A stretch of DNA of 64,000 nucleotides, taken from contig CM030726.1 of the NCBI GenBank assembly GCA_018127085.1, positions 186,001-250,000 of the forward strand. The letters are read 5' to 3'. A model generated the notes under the pieces. The model had not been told where the DNA came from. It did no database searches and saw only the letters and a program-made list of their open reading frames with translations. Of this stretch, positions 10,353-24,400 are shown one piece after another (the stretch's first letter is position 1; each line of letters begins with the position of its first letter). The stretch comes from Pneumocystis sp. 'macacae'. Lineage: Eukaryota > Ascomycota > Pneumocystomycetes > Pneumocystales > Pneumocystaceae. A program made the translations under genes and the position numbers.

Positions 10353-13077
10353 TTACTGAAAAATTACTTGTAATATATCGGACAAAATACTTGAAAGTAT
10401 TCCTTTCATAAGTTCCTTTTTTTGTAAAGCATCAAAAACTATTTCAAGTGATTCCTTAGTAGCAGTACCTCCTACAAGAGACTTTAAAGTATCCGGGATT
10501 GTTTTATGTAAAAATAAACGCTTTGCTTCTAACATTAACTTTTCCGAATCCTTTTCAACATTATCTGTAGGAGTAGATGACCATATTTTCATTATAACTT
10601 CATTAATTTGCTCAGAAATCCATTTTTCATTAGAAAAAAAATTTATAACCTTTTCTTCTATAGCTTCTTTTACAGAATCAACATATGTCCCATTTCGTAA
10701 TAATAAACTTCTAAGTATCCCAAGAAGAGAACGACGAATAGACCATGTCTTTGGTGATAATGAATAAATTTCTGATAAGATACAAAAATTAATGTCAATA
10801 AAAAGCTGCACATCAGAATGCGAAAGTCCCTTAGTAATATTAAAATTAGATTTCTCATGTGAAAAGAATTCATTTTTATCATTAAAATCAACATGATTTT
10901 TGTCAGATTCCAATAACAATTCCTCAGAACATGTCTCTGTTTTAAAAGTTAAGTCATGTGGTTCGTTATTAAAAATAGTAGTAGTAGATAATTTAGATTC
11001 TTTTCTTTCTTCTGTTTGTGACTGAAAACTAGAACGAGATGGAACCAATTTCTCATCATCCTTAGGAACGTTAAAAAGTAAATTATCTGTATTAACTAAA
11101 GGTGAATCATCTAATCCATCAAGTGATGGATTTTCTGCTTCTGATTCATATATATTATCAGGTATGTCAACAAAAGCTTTCCGCCCAACAGCACCAAGAG
11201 CATTTATAATAGCTCTTCCTCCTGTCGCGGGTGCTTTTATAACATCACGTACACCATCACTCACAGTACGTAACTGTTGCCATGATTTCCGTTTCCCAGA
11301 GGAACTAGACCCATCAGATTTAGACTGTTTATCAAAAAAGCTTTTCATTGCATGACTATCAGAAAGATCTTTAGATTTCAAGGCCTTTCGTAAATAGTTT
11401 TCTAAAGATATTCTCAAATCTTCATAACTTGCATTTTTCCAATGAGGTAATTCTTTAGTAAAAGAATGCAAACCTGAAACAGCAGCTAAACGACGAAGAA
11501 CCTCATGCAATGACTCAAATTCTGAATACTTTTTAATAATAACCCATCCAGGCATTTGACCTCCAGCAGGTTCTACTATTATCAAAAAATTAATAGACCA
11601 TTTTGATTTTATAATCTTTTTAGGAGATAATTCAGAATTAACATATGACAAAGAAATATCAGCTTGGAATAAGCTTTCTTTAGAAAGACTTGAAGTATCC
11701 TTTTCTAAAAATACGTCTTGAGACACATTTCCTGAAAGCTTCGATTCTTTTAAATCATATAAACTCATTCGAGAACGATCTGGAGACCCACTTTTGGAAT
11801 GACAAAATGGCTTAAAATGATGGCGTCCATCCGGACTTGATGTACGTGACCGAATTGGTGAAACGAAACATGTTACACTTGACCTTCTAAAATAGTCTCT
11901 TTTTTCAGGAGTCACAACTTCGTTAAACATAACAGGAGACGGATGCTCAGACAACGGAGAATCTTGGTTTTCTGGTTTATCTTGCAATAATTTTGTCATT
12001 TCTGCTGCTTCTTCCATTGCTTTTTCCATGGCAAGCTGGACTTCACTTTTTTTCTGAGATTGTCCTTCATTTGTTTCACGCAATTTCTCATTATCATAAA
12101 AGTAAATAATCCATTCATTAATAAAATCAGCAGATGAACAAATATCAACAACATTTTCAAAAATCTGGACCGTAAATATTTCACGCATAAGTGTCCTTAA
12201 TATAGAGCAATCCAAATCTTCTTTTTTTCCCAAAAACTTCATTAAATTTTCAGATTCAAAACGCAATCTTTCTCTTTGAAACGGCTGATCTAACAAACGC
12301 GATAGCGCAGATCCAGGATTTTGAGCAATATATGCAGAAATAACAGAAATAATATTGTGGTCATCTGCTGAAAATGATAATGCTGATCTAAGCTCGCGTA
12401 AAGCAACAATAATAGTATTTGAACACTGAATAAAAAATAACATCACAATATCATATGAACTTTTTGAAGCAAGGTGTTGATAAAGAGAAAAAGAAAAATT
12501 ATCAAAAAGCATACGGCATGCCATTGGAAAGGACATGTCTTTAGATATTGAAAAATACCAATCCGAGATGTATGATTTCATAAGATTATCGAATAATAAA
12601 GAAAAAGATGTTGCAATCATCGGTGAAAGATTAAATAAACGCCCTTGACTTCAGTAATAGAATTAGAAAAGTTATAGAGTCATTGCAAAAGAATGCTTAC
12701 GCATGAAAAGAATAAGGAAAATTGCTTTCCAGCCGTCGAACATTCAACTTGTACATCTCAGGTAGCTCCATATATGGTATTCTCGTTTGATAAATTATAC
12801 CAAGAATAAGACCTACTATAAACCAAGAAACCTGCATATAGAAAACATTACTAATAATAAAGAATAAAAATATGCAGAAAATCCAGACAAACGGATGAAC
12901 TTTTGAAAAAAAATCATATAAATATGTAACCAAACCAAACCGAGTGTAAATAAGAGTATTTTCTGTTTTTTCATCTATTCTTTCAGACAAAGGGGTTTCA
13001 TTATGTACATTCATAGTAGGTTCCAAAGGATCGGACCCACTAAGTCCTTCCTGAAACTGTTTTGATTTGGAGCTCAT
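10353..13077 (-). CDS. PXA-PX-nexin-C membrane protein (sorting nexin, Mdm1/Snx13-like)
   Basis: Two exons join across a 52-nt intron (12649-12700), giving SFHA|QGRLFNLSPMIATSF in frame, about 890 residues in all. Exon 1 carries two adjacent membrane segments (VWIFCIFLFFIISNVFYM and SWFIVGLILGIIY). A PXA domain follows from about residue 120 to 320 (DNLMKSYISDWYFSISKD, NTIIVALRELRSALSF). After a Ser-rich linker with many SP sites comes a PX domain (WSINFLIIVEPAGG, KYSEFESLHEVLRRL, ENYLRKALKSK). The C-terminal nexin-C region (SIRRSLLGILRSLLLRNG) ends at 10353. Related yeast Mdm1 tethers ER to vacuole and binds phosphoinositides. I see no RGS domain between PXA and PX, unlike Mdm1/Snx13, so its closest relatives may be the shorter PXA-PX proteins. 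Confidence 0.85.
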
Positions 13078-13537
13078 GCTCCGTTGTCTACATGTAGATC
13101 ATCAACACATCGATGAGTAAACGATAAGTAGTAATATAAGAGGTCAGAACAAATAAAAGAAATATACAGAAATTATAAGTATTCTACTAACTTATTTGAT
13201 ATAAACACTGCTTCCCTTTCCCAAAAAATCACATAAAATACAAATAACTCATAGAAAGAGCAAAGAATATAAAAAATGTACAAACTCAAAATGAAGTTAA
13301 ATAAGTTATATCACATTCCCAATTGACCAAATTATACCACGACAGAATGTTCACAAGACATTTCTAGTTCTGAAACCCAAAAATCAATCAGTAAATCACC
13401 AAATGATATATCATAACAAAAAAAGATAAGCGTTTCAACAAATACATACAAGCTAAACAAAAAACCCACCAATCAAATAGAACGTGAATTCAGATACATT
13501 AGATGTTCCTTAATATTTTTTTATCCTTAATGAATAA
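13078..13537. other. intergenic, AT-rich
   Basis: Spacer between two minus-strand genes; it should contain the promoter of the PXA-PX gene. No open frame of note on the minus strand. Confidence 0.45.
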
Positions 13538-15221
13538 TTATAAAGAAGCAACAGCATTTTTTCTTGAAAAAGACAATGCTTTTTCATTGTTTGAGCTTTC
13601 TGAATTGGTTATTTTTTCTAAAGAATTAACAGTTTTTTCAAGACAATTTTTTTTTATTTTTCCTAATTCCACAGAACCTTCAGACATAAAAGTACGGGAA
13701 GTGGACGAAAATTTCTGAAAATCAACAGATGAATAACTTATACGTTTTATAAAATTATTTGAACTGCTTTGACTGAATTTCCGTTCCATTTGCTTAAAAG
13801 TGAAAGTGCCTCTAATGGCAGCCGGTCCGGGATCTAAAACATCCGCATCCGTTTCAGCATCAGCTGCTTTTTGAACATTAGACAAATCGGCCGACAACAT
13901 GTCAGTATCAGACGTATTATCAGCACCGATGGAAAATTGAAGAAGCAAAACTCCACCAACAATAGTCAAAAAACCAAGAAATACAGTGGCAACTGCAATA
14001 GGCGTCCCATTAAAACCCTTATACAATATAGCTGTTGAAATAATCGTACATGTCGTGAAATAAGTAAAATATACAGGCGTAACAATAGCAGTCTATAAAT
14101 ATGTTAAATGTTTCAATAGAAAAACTAACCAACATTAAATATGTTCAATGCTTTCTGATAATGTTATAAAACAGTTTATATAAAAAAACACGTACATTCA
14201 AATAATTTATTTCAATAAAAATCATCAAAATAACACAAATACCAAGAAAGTATAAAAACCAATGATTCCATTGATTTGGCACACCAGAAATTGCACTTAC
14301 GACCGAAATTCCAAAACCCTAAACATAAGATTCCATAAAACAGTAAATACATAGCATACTTGAGTACAAACAACTGTAATGCCTCCAATAAGCGAAGGAA
14401 TAGATATATATACAAAAATACTCTGAAAATTAGCAACCAAGAAATATACACAGAAAAATAGAAAATTTCTTATAAATATACCTTATTTCCCCAACGAGGA
14501 CCAACCCATAACGCAATAACAGCTGATATAAAAAAAACAACAAGTATATAGATCAGAAAAAGACGAGAAATAATATATTCCATAATTTCTTGGACTGTCT
14601 GTGCCAGCTGCTGCTCTGGCGCATTAATCACAATAACACAGACTCCAATCATGCAAAACGCGCATCCAACTTTCCCTACAAATGAAAGACGCTCTTTAAG
14701 AAAAACGCTCGATCCAATTGCACTAAAGATATCAATTTCCTCTTAAGAAGAAGTCATGCAACCTCACAACAATACTCATCGCACCCAACGGCGTTACAAG
14801 TATTGCACCTAATATCCTTCGAAAATAAAAAGAATACAACGCAAATATACATACTTGCAAATGCATAGGCCACAAAATTAAACAACTCTCCAATAGCCAC
14901 TATCTACATCAGTAAATATTTTCTTATCACCTCTACACGCACACATCAGCATTCCCGTCCACCAAATCCCATTCTTAAGATATGCATGTCCTTTCCCTGC
15001 TACAAGCCCTTTATTACGTGTAGTATCTAAAAGTCCTTTTTTCTACATACTGTCAGATCACCTACATCCATAATTTACACCCTACTTTGACCACAAAACT
15101 TGCCCCAATAAAACAACCTATAGCCATTGCATTAAACATAAAAATCCCCTTCTTAAAAATTTTTTCTACCTGATGCAAGTGCCAGTATAAACCCAATCAA
15201 CTTTTTGTTCATTGGAGTCAT
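13538..15221 (-). CDS. NIPA-type magnesium transporter
   Basis: This is a multi-pass membrane protein of the NIPA family (DUF803), which carries Mg2+ across membranes. The start at 15221 gives MTPMNKKLIGFILALAS. Family signatures follow across several short introns: AIGCFIGASFVVK, then KKGLLDTTRNKGLVAGKGHA, YLKNGIWWTGML, FVGKVGCAFCMIGVCVIVIN with APEQQ, and GFNGTPIAVATVFLGFLTIV for the final helix. The NIPA hallmark is a small-xenon-like helix pair around the KKGL and YLKNxxWW motifs, all present. The tail (last ~110 residues) is hydrophilic and Ser-rich, probably cytosolic. Exon ends between 14030 and 14480 were not all resolved; the gene has at least six exons. Confidence 0.8.
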
Positions 15222-16415
15222 CAACAGAAAAACGTTGATTACACACGCTAGTAGCGATAATCGCTAAAATCATTAAATTATTAAAACATGCATTAAAACA
15301 GATGTTGGATAAAATAGCACATATATAGCTCAGTCAAAAAACGCATTGCACCATTAAATATTTATTTATCTGAATATAATATATCTCAAGATCAAATTAT
15401 GTGCAGACTCCAAAGTGCACTCGTCTGAACACACTTTCGACTGTCTTTGTTTTAAGGCACACCCATCGTTTGGGGTTAAACAATATGCTAAAGTGGAATG
15501 CATATTATTTTGGTCCTGAAACGTATACAAAACACATATAAAGCGCATGCAGAACATATACGATTCAGTTTTGACCCTTTATCAGCCTTGAGGCACATGT
15601 ACTCCTGTTTTAAAACTTATAGATGTTTTTCAGTGCATACACCCCAGTCTAAGATAAATGCATCCATTGCTTTATTACACATTGCACTGTTTGTTGTATT
15701 TACTAATTTTAAATACATTCTCTAACTCTAATATATATATAGAAGCATCGCATATATCGACAAAAACGCTAATTATACACTACTTCTAATCTCATAATGA
15801 TATATTCAAATGCATTTTCTATGCTACAAACGAGGAAATCCTGTCTCTTCCTTGTAAAGCCTTTATCCATCTTCCATGATTTTTGCGCTTTGTACCTGTC
15901 GAACATCTCTCGGCGCACCTATTCCGTACTAGCGGGACTTATTCTCCTATTTGTTAGACGTTACCCCTTGGCGCGTAGTCTCTGGTTCACGCGCGCAGTG
16001 CACGGTTTGACGCGTATAAAGTTGTGCGGTAGGGCGAAATTGGGCTATCTAAAACAAAGCACAGGTTGCAGCTCAAGTGCCAGGCTGTAGACGCCTGTGC
16101 AAGTTAATAATAGAGAAACGGATAAGAAACGAAAAAAAGAGTTAATAAATAGATAATAGGCTCAAATATCCTCGAGGAAATTTAAAATATACTTTTAGAT
16201 TCAGAACAGAACTTGAAAATAAGTTATTTTAAGTTGTTTCAAAGAAGGAATTTCATCATAGTTTTATAATAAGCATTTTGGAGCAGAAGGCTTATATCAA
16301 GAGGAAAAAATATAGAAGCAAACAAAAGTGTGTGGAAGAAAAAATTCTATAAGAAGTTATAGTAGAAGGCTTTCACAAGTTTTATCAAGACTTGTATCAA
16401 TATTATTACTAGTAA
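15222..16415. other. long spacer between divergent genes, with one MCB box
   Basis: About 1.2 kb with no recognised gene. A 97-codon open frame (15797-16090) resembles no family I know. The stretch 15950-16090 is richer in GC than its surroundings and contains ACGCGT at 16010-16015 plus nearby GGCGCG and CACGCG, which may form part of the promoter of the CCCH gene. Confidence 0.45.
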
Positions 16416-16652
16416 TTGAACGAGCGTTATATTAGCGTTTGTATCGGCTCATTATCCGAGTTTATATTAGCGTTTATATTAGTGCCCATACCAATACCAC
16501 TAATTAACATTTACATTGGATTATTGGGCTTTACATCAACGTTTATATTACCATTCGCATTAATATCGGCATTAGTATCTATTAATTTGCACATTATTAT
16601 TGTCATCAGCACCATTACCAGCATTTGTATCTTTATTGTCATTATCATTGGT
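16416..16652 (+). repeat. degenerate ATT/GTT-rich repeat leader, open in frame with the CCCH gene
   Basis: This stretch is built of imperfect copies of a unit like TTATATTAGCGTTTATATTAG or TTTGTATCTTTATTGTCATT. It stays open for 79 codons in frame with the gene that follows and would encode an Ile/Leu/Thr/Pro-rich hydrophobic run. More likely it is 5' untranslated leader, with translation starting at the ATG at 16653. Confidence 0.5.
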
Positions 16653-17907
16653 ATGCATCAGCTGGGTCAAGAAGCACTATTACGTGAAAATTTTGTAGGA
16701 GACTGTATGAACAGCTTTTTAGAAAGTTCTACATTGTGGGATAGTATTGAAAGACAGATAGCATTGAAATTGGAGCATCCCGGGCAGGATAGCTTATCTG
16801 AACATATTTCCGACAAAAATGGAGGCGTATATATGCCTCAGCATCTATATACTATACACTCATGTGGTAGGCGGTCACATACAAGTTCAAGTTGCTCAAG
16901 TGAAGCGTGGGGTGATGAGCCGCTGGGTCGGCCTTGGATATTCGAAGACAAATCATCTACAGAGTGTATATGGAGGGGAGCATATGAAACACCTCTACAC
17001 TCAAAAAACTTGTTTTCACGATGGACAAATAGATCAGATGAATCACAATGGTTTTCGACATGTACATCAAAAGAACAGGTAACATCAGTACATAAGGAAA
17101 ATACAGGCATGTCATTTACTTCATCATCCTTTCCGAATATGTATTGCAAAATGCGGAATTTTTGTTCATTTTGCAAACATTCCTTTCCATATACAAATCA
17201 ACAAATTAGTGCAGGCTCACAGATTAATTCAAGTTCGCAAATTTACAAATATACGTCTTCAAACATAGGATACGTTGGTTCAGATATACACAGTGATGCA
17301 GTTGATACCGTTTTAGATATGCATAGTGCGCATTCCAAAAAAAGTTCAGACTCTTCTATCAAAACAGGTCTGTACAAGACAGAATTATGTAAGAACTGGG
17401 AAGAAAGTGGAGAGTGTCGGTACATAAATACATTTAAGTTTTTTAATTACGCTAATATTGTAAAAGATACGGATTAAAATGCCAGTTTGCTCACGGACGC
17501 TCAGAACTTCGTAGTTTACTTCGGCATCCAAAATATAAAACATCTCCTTGCAAGACATTTATGGAAGTAAGTGCAATGTAACTAATTTTTGTAGCATATT
17601 TCTAATATTTAAACAGAATGGATCGTGTCCATATGGTCAACGATGCTGCTTTTCCCATACAAAGGAATCAGTAAAGCTTAAGAAAACTAATGTGCCATTG
17701 CCTTTAAAGAGTACGGTTCCATCTCAAACATCAGTGCTTCTTTCAGATGTCTCAGATATAGCGAATTTCGAAAAATCTGGTATCAAAACATTAAATACCA
17801 TATCTTTATTAAAAAAAACAGTACATAATACAGATCTTTGCGAATTTAATCATTTATTTAGCACTATTAATTTGCTTGACGAAATATCACCTCTCAGTCT
17901 TACCTAA
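16653..17907 (+). CDS. tandem CCCH zinc-finger mRNA-binding protein (Zfs1/tristetraprolin type)
   Basis: The protein likely binds AU-rich elements in mRNA 3' ends and promotes decay, like fission yeast Zfs1, yeast Cth2 and mammalian TTP. I place the start at 16653 ([13 protein letters not shown]), though the frame is open back to 16416. Near the C-terminus, the first finger starts at [16 protein letters not shown]. It is completed by an intron (donor GTACAT, acceptor AAAAG) leading to [18 protein letters not shown] second intron, in phase, splits [11 protein letters not shown] from [14 protein letters not shown], which completes finger two. Both fingers have CX8CX5CX3H-like spacing and the lead-in YKTxxC. 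The N-terminal half is Ser-rich and disordered, likely phosphorylated. The protein ends [11 protein letters not shown] at 17907. Confidence 0.88.
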
Positions 17908-18406
17908 ATTGACACTATCGACCATCTTTTAACACAACTGTTCAACATATTCATAAATATTTTAGTTGTTGTCATTATTGTCACTATCATCTTTTTTTGA
18001 TACCCTTATTTTTCTTGCATTCAGTTTACCAATTTAATTTATATCATATTTTATCAATAAACGAATTAATGATTTCGTTTTTGACCACAATGTTTAGGTA
18101 CAATATCATATATTTGAAGACATTTCAAATTTCTTTATCTTTTTTTGATTTCTGGTTATTTATATACATAAATATAAAAAAATATGATATTTCGTTTAAA
18201 CTCTAAAAACTAATATAAATTTAAAATATATATATAAAATATAACATCCGATTTATCTAAATCATTTATGTCTGTTTAAACAGTTTTTAAACACGAACTA
18301 TCCTAATAAATATTTTTTTATACTGTCGTCATTTATTTAACCGGTAACATAATGATATCTAAAATCTAAAAAAGGCTTTTGTGCCAAAATTTAAGAACTG
18401 ACTTAG
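17908..18406. other. intergenic, AT-rich
   Basis: 3' flank of the CCCH gene and upstream region of GCN1. A small open frame at 17997-18206 is Phe/Ile/Tyr-rich and not supported. Confidence 0.45.
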
Positions 18407-21400
18407 ATGGTTCATCAGCAAGAGGAAACATGTTTTGATTCTTCAACAAATATTGATAGCGATACAGATATAGCAACTTTTGTTTCTAGATTATCTATAG
18501 AGAATAATATTTCTTGGATCGAGAAAAAACTGAAATTCTGGATTGAGGAGGGTACAGGAATATATTTTTTCGCTAAAGATAACAACTTTTAAGCTTCAGA
18601 TACATTAGATTTTGAATATATTTTTTACTGTTTGTTTAAAACCCATAGGCTTACTCTAAACAAATCTATTCAAATATGTATCCAAAATTCTCTTCTAACT
18701 TTATACAAAAAGAATCCAGAAAAATGCATAGTGTTATTTATTAATACTCTTAATCAAAAAGTTGTAGATATAAGTAAAAAAACCGTTTCAATGCATTCTA
18801 TTTTTATACTTCTTAAATGGACTAACAGTTTCATTTTAAATCTATCAATTAATGTTGCATTAGCACAAAAACACCTTCCAAGGCTTATATTAAATCAATC
18901 AGCTTTACTTGAATTATATTTATCTTCCTCTGCTAAACAAAATGCTAAATCTATATCTCTACACTCTGTTCAGAAAACACTTGAAGACGTTTTTATCAAA
19001 GTATCGAATAAAAATGTATTTTCGAACTTGAATATATGTATAGAAGAGCTTATAAAAATAAAAAAAACAGATTGTGTCCAAAACACTGTTTTACTTGGTA
19101 TGATTGCAAAAATAGTGTTCTATTCACAATCCAAGGAAAGGAATGAAATTTTAGTAAAAAAAAAAGATAGAATTATTGATTATTATATAAAAAATGTTAT
19201 TGAATCTCAAATACCGCTTTCTAAAACAGTAATTGTATAATTGATTTTTGAATTATTTCTTTATTAATCGAATTAGGCAGGATTAAGTGATTTTTTTACA
19301 TATTTTATTACTTTTGAGGATTTTGAATCCAAAATTCTATTAAATCTTGAAAAAGCTTTATTAAGAACACCTGAAATTATTTTAAATGGTTATATCTTTA
19401 TTGAATATTCTATTTTATTTATTATATAACTAGGAATTTTAAAAGAACTAATACTTTCATTATCTCCTACAATAGATATAAGTAAATCTATATATGAAAA
19501 ACTTCTTATCCCGATTTTAAACGCACTAAAATCTTCTGATGCTAATATTTGCAGAAATTCTTTAGAAACATTTGAACTGGTTATTAAAAAATGTACTAAT
19601 CATGACTACATCCAGCTTATAATGGAGAAAATTGTCTTTACATTAGAATCAGGTTGAGTTTTAAAAATATGTTTATTTCTTAATTTTAATATCCATTCAT
19701 AGGTGCACTTTTTTCTCTTAATCATAAATTATTACACATTAAATCTTTAACATATCTTCCAAAATCACTCAAATTAACTAAATCAGTTTTATCATTTTTA
19801 GTGTCTTATATCTATAGAGAAACAAATGAAAATATTTCCATTGCATTAATTGAATCTTTTTTTTCATATTTTACATATATCATTAGTGTAACAAATGAAA
19901 TATCCGATGACTACATAAAATTAATTAAAAATGGATTTATGGAAATTGCTAGTGAAGTAAGGAGAACATGGTTTAATGAATTTGGTAATATTATTTGGAA
20001 TCATAGATATAACCTTAACAAACAAATAATGTATTTAATTGAAAAAGTGCTAATTTTATTATGGGAAATATATAAAAATATTTTAATTAATCCTTTGCAA
20101 AGTATACAAAACAAAACTACAATAGAAGGTTACTTATGCACAGTGATTTTTGTTAATATTATATATAACTGGAAAAACGAAAACATTAGTAACATTGAAG
20201 ATTCATTATTTATAAAACCATTATTAGAAAAACATTTATTATCATTTGAAAATACTCCTCATTTTGTTTTTTGGGACAAAATTTATACCAAAAATTTCCA
20301 TAAAGACGATAAAATATGGTTTATGCGTTCTTTAGAAACAATAGCGGAATGTATTCCAAAACTTCATTTCCAAAAAATTGGATTTTTATGGGCTCAAGCG
20401 TCATTCTCATTAGTGTTGTCAAATATATCACATAATTACTCAATCATTTTTGTCGCATGTAATATGATAAAATGTTGCTATTTAAAATCTAGAGAGCATA
20501 TTTTTGATATTTTTTTATCTGAATTTTGGAAACATATTAAACAAGTAAATATTTATTTTTTAAACTTTTATTTTTTAACAAATATTTTAGTTGGAAATTT
20601 CACGTACATTAACAGAAAAAGATGCTGCAATAATTAATACTATACGATATATAATTAATGCAATTTCCCCAAATAATCACGAATTTTTGTCAAAAAATGA
20701 AAAAAAAAACGCAGAAAGACAATTAATAAAAACAATTGTACTATATCATCATCCACTACTAAGTTTTTTTTCTCATTTTATAAAGAATTACTAATAGTTT
20801 AAGAAAATAAATTAAATTGGATTGGACTATGTAAAAAATTTAAAATAGATCCATGCGTATTAATAGCCGATCATTCTTTGGAACTAATCAACACTATTGA
20901 TAGTTTACTTTGGAATAGTATTGTAAGTGAGGTACATATAATTTACTTAATAGTAAAATATATTTTAATTTTAATTTTAGAGTAAATTAACATTACTAGC
21001 TATTCGTTTATCTATATCTACTCTGGTGTCATTAGATCAAATAGTAATTGTTCCTATGTTTACAGAAATGTTTCTTAAATATCTTTCTCATTTGCAATTT
21101 GAAAATATTTCTGAAAAAGATATTTCTATTTGGAAAGATAAAAAATGCGAGAAAATAACAGAAAGTATTTTCTATAAACAATCTTTTTAAACAAATCCTC
21201 ATTAAACTATTAGCTAATTTTAAAATTGATCATAATCCTATTAAAAAAAATATACAGCAGAAAAATAAACTAAATAAAAGCAAACCAGATGAAAAGAATC
21301 AAATACTATCAAATGAACTCTCAGAAAAGACAATTAATTCTAAAATCCTAAATATAAAATCGCAGATTATATCTGGTCTTACTATAATCCAAGGACTTGC

Positions 21401-24400
21401 ATTAGCAACTCAAAAAAATCGAAATTTATGGTATTCATATGCTATTCATACCTTGTTATCAGAGGAATTATTAGAAAAAGGTCCTTTAATTGTTCATGAG
21501 TCTATAGTTCAAACATATTTGGTAACACTAAAAAAAATGTTAATATAATAACGAATATCAGGATTGTGCTAATTGTATATCATTAAAAAGTATTAATACA
21601 ATAATCGGGATTGCAACATTAAGGATATTTAATGTTAAATATATACAACTTAATTTTACTGAGGAACCTTTACAAAGTTTAATCATCATATTAATAATTA
21701 TGCTAATCAATAAATAGAATTAGTGATGAGATTATTATCTTATTTGAATTCGTTGGTAAAACAACGTTTACTTGATGAAATATCTTTTATTTATATATTA
21801 CCTTTTTTAATTCAAATAATTAAAAAAAAAGGAGTAGAAACGGATGATTTTGAAAAAAGTGATAAACAAGTTATGTTGGCACTTAATATATTTTCTTTAC
21901 ATATAGATTTTTGTATAAAATTAAAATAACTAAAAAATTCAACTAATATTTATAGGTAAATTATCAGTTTCAAGAGTTGAAATTATTCAAGCATTATTGA
22001 GTATTTTGTATCATTTTCCAAATCATTTTGATCAAGCTAAAGATTGTCTTATTTTATTATGTAAAACAATTAAAAACAATATAACAAAAGAAGAAATATC
22101 AGAACTTATAAAAGAATCTATTTCATCGAAATTTCAAATTCGAAATGTTATTCTTCAAGCTATAGAGGTTATTTTTCAAAGATTTATAAAATTATCTTAT
22201 TTTTTGTTTTAGCCATTAGACTTATCTAAATATGATTTTTTTTATGAATTGTATCTTACGGCTCATGATAAAAATGAAACAAATGCTTTAATATCTTTAG
22301 AAATCATGAAAAAAAACAATTTTCTAGTAACTTATGCATCGAAAAATATTTTTATAGACTATCTTTGTAAAAATTAATATTATAATTCTCATAGTACTAA
22401 TTATTATAGGTAACGACCAATATTATATTAGAGAATGTGCAGCTAAAGCGATTTTATCATATGTCAAAAAATATCCCCATGAAGTAGAGGAAATAATATT
22501 AAGATTAATTGAACTTTATAAAGAAAAGGTAAACATATTAGTATATTTTTTAATACTTATATTTAATATAATATAAGTCTAAATTACCACAATTAGAATA
22601 TGATAACTTTAATATTATGATTCCAAAATCATCAAATAAAAAAGATATATGGAAAATAAGAAGCGCTATAGCTCTCTCATTATCTTATTTAATACCTTAT
22701 TTTACATCATCTTTAATTCCCCTTTTTTTAGAATTTTTAATTGGAATATCCAGTGAATATATTCCTTTAAATGACGATTCTTTAGAAGTACGCCAGAAAA
22801 TGCTAGAAAATGGTTTAAATATTATTTCTCATTATGGAGACTCTCATGCTGAAGAACTTTTCAAAATTCTTGATAATTATTTAATATTCTCAGATGAGTT
22901 TTTAAAAAATAAAATAAATGAAAGAGTAATTATACTTTACGGCAGAATAACAAATCATTTGAATATAGATGATCAAAGGGTTCATGTCGCAATAGGAAAA
23001 CTCATGAGTATACTTAAAAGTCCATCAGAAGATATTCAAATAGCTATAGCAGAATGTTTTTCTTTATTAATTAAATTTTCTTTAAAAAAAATTCCCAATT
23101 ACATAGAAAGATTAAAAGAAGAACTTTTTACATCTGAAAAATATGCTGAAAGAAAAGGTGCTGCATATGGTTTAGCAGGTATAATTATTTCAGTTTGAAT
23201 TAATAATATAAACTTTTTTTTAGGAATTATTAAAGGTGGTGGTATAGAACTACTTGAAAAATATGAAATTATAAAAACACTTAAAACTGCAATTACTAAT
23301 AAAAAAGATCAGAAATATAGACAAGGTGCACTTTTTGCTATTGAATCATTTTCGCAAATTCTCGAAGAAGTTTTTGAACCTTATATTATTGAAATGATTC
23401 CTTATTTATTAACTACTTTTGGAGATCCTATAATAGATGTTAGAGAAAGCACTACAGATGCAGCAAAAATTGTTATGAGCAAAATTAGTAAAAATGGAAT
23501 AGAATTAATATTACCATCGTTATTATTAGGATTAAACGACAATAATTGGCGTATCAAAAAAGGTTCTATTGATTTTATTGGCGCAATGGCATACTGTGCA
23601 CCTTATCAATTATCTTCATCTTTACTTACAATTATACCTCGTTTAGCTGAAATGATTAATGATTCTCATTCACAAGTACGTTTAGCAGGAAACGAAAGTC
23701 TTTTAAAAATTGGAAAAACCATTAATAATTTAGAGATTCAAAAACTGATTCCTACTTTACTAAAAGCATTAAGTCATCCAAATACATATACGGAACTTGC
23801 TCTTGATTTATTACTTAAATCTCCATTTACGTGTCATATTGATTCTCCTTCACTTGCTATAGTATAACATATATGAATATACATATATACTTGTTTATTA
23901 ACATAAAATAGATTATGCCAGTTTTAGAACACGGATTAAAAGAACGTTCAATAACTTTAAAAAATAAGTCTGTTAAAATTTTAGAAAAAATATCATATTT
24001 TGTAGAGGCAAATGACCTTATTCCATACATGGATAATATACTTCTTAATCTACGAAGAATTCTTATAGATCCAGTCTCAACAACTAGAACAATATCTGCT
24101 AAAGCTTTAGGAGTATTGGTTAAAAACCTAGGGGAAATCAATTTCCATCATTTAATATCTGATCTTTTGTCAACATTAAAAGAAAATGTTAGCTCAATAG
24201 ATCGCCATGGTTCTGCTCAAGGGATTTCTGAAATACTTTCGGGGTTTAATATTCAGTATTTAGAAAATATATTTCCTGAAATTCTTGAAAATGCTTCAAG
24301 TCCAATATCATATATTAAAGAAGGATATATATCTTTATTTATCTACCTTCCTCAAGCATTTGGACAAAGATTTCAACCATATATAGGAAAAATTATATCG

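Noticed and set aside
15797..16090. 97-codon frame
   Set aside because: No family resemblance; it lies in the likely promoter or leader of the CCCH gene.
21160..21215. Apparent frameshift in GCN1
   Set aside because: A 49-nt GT-AG intron (21165-21213) joins KITE to TNFKIDHN in frame.
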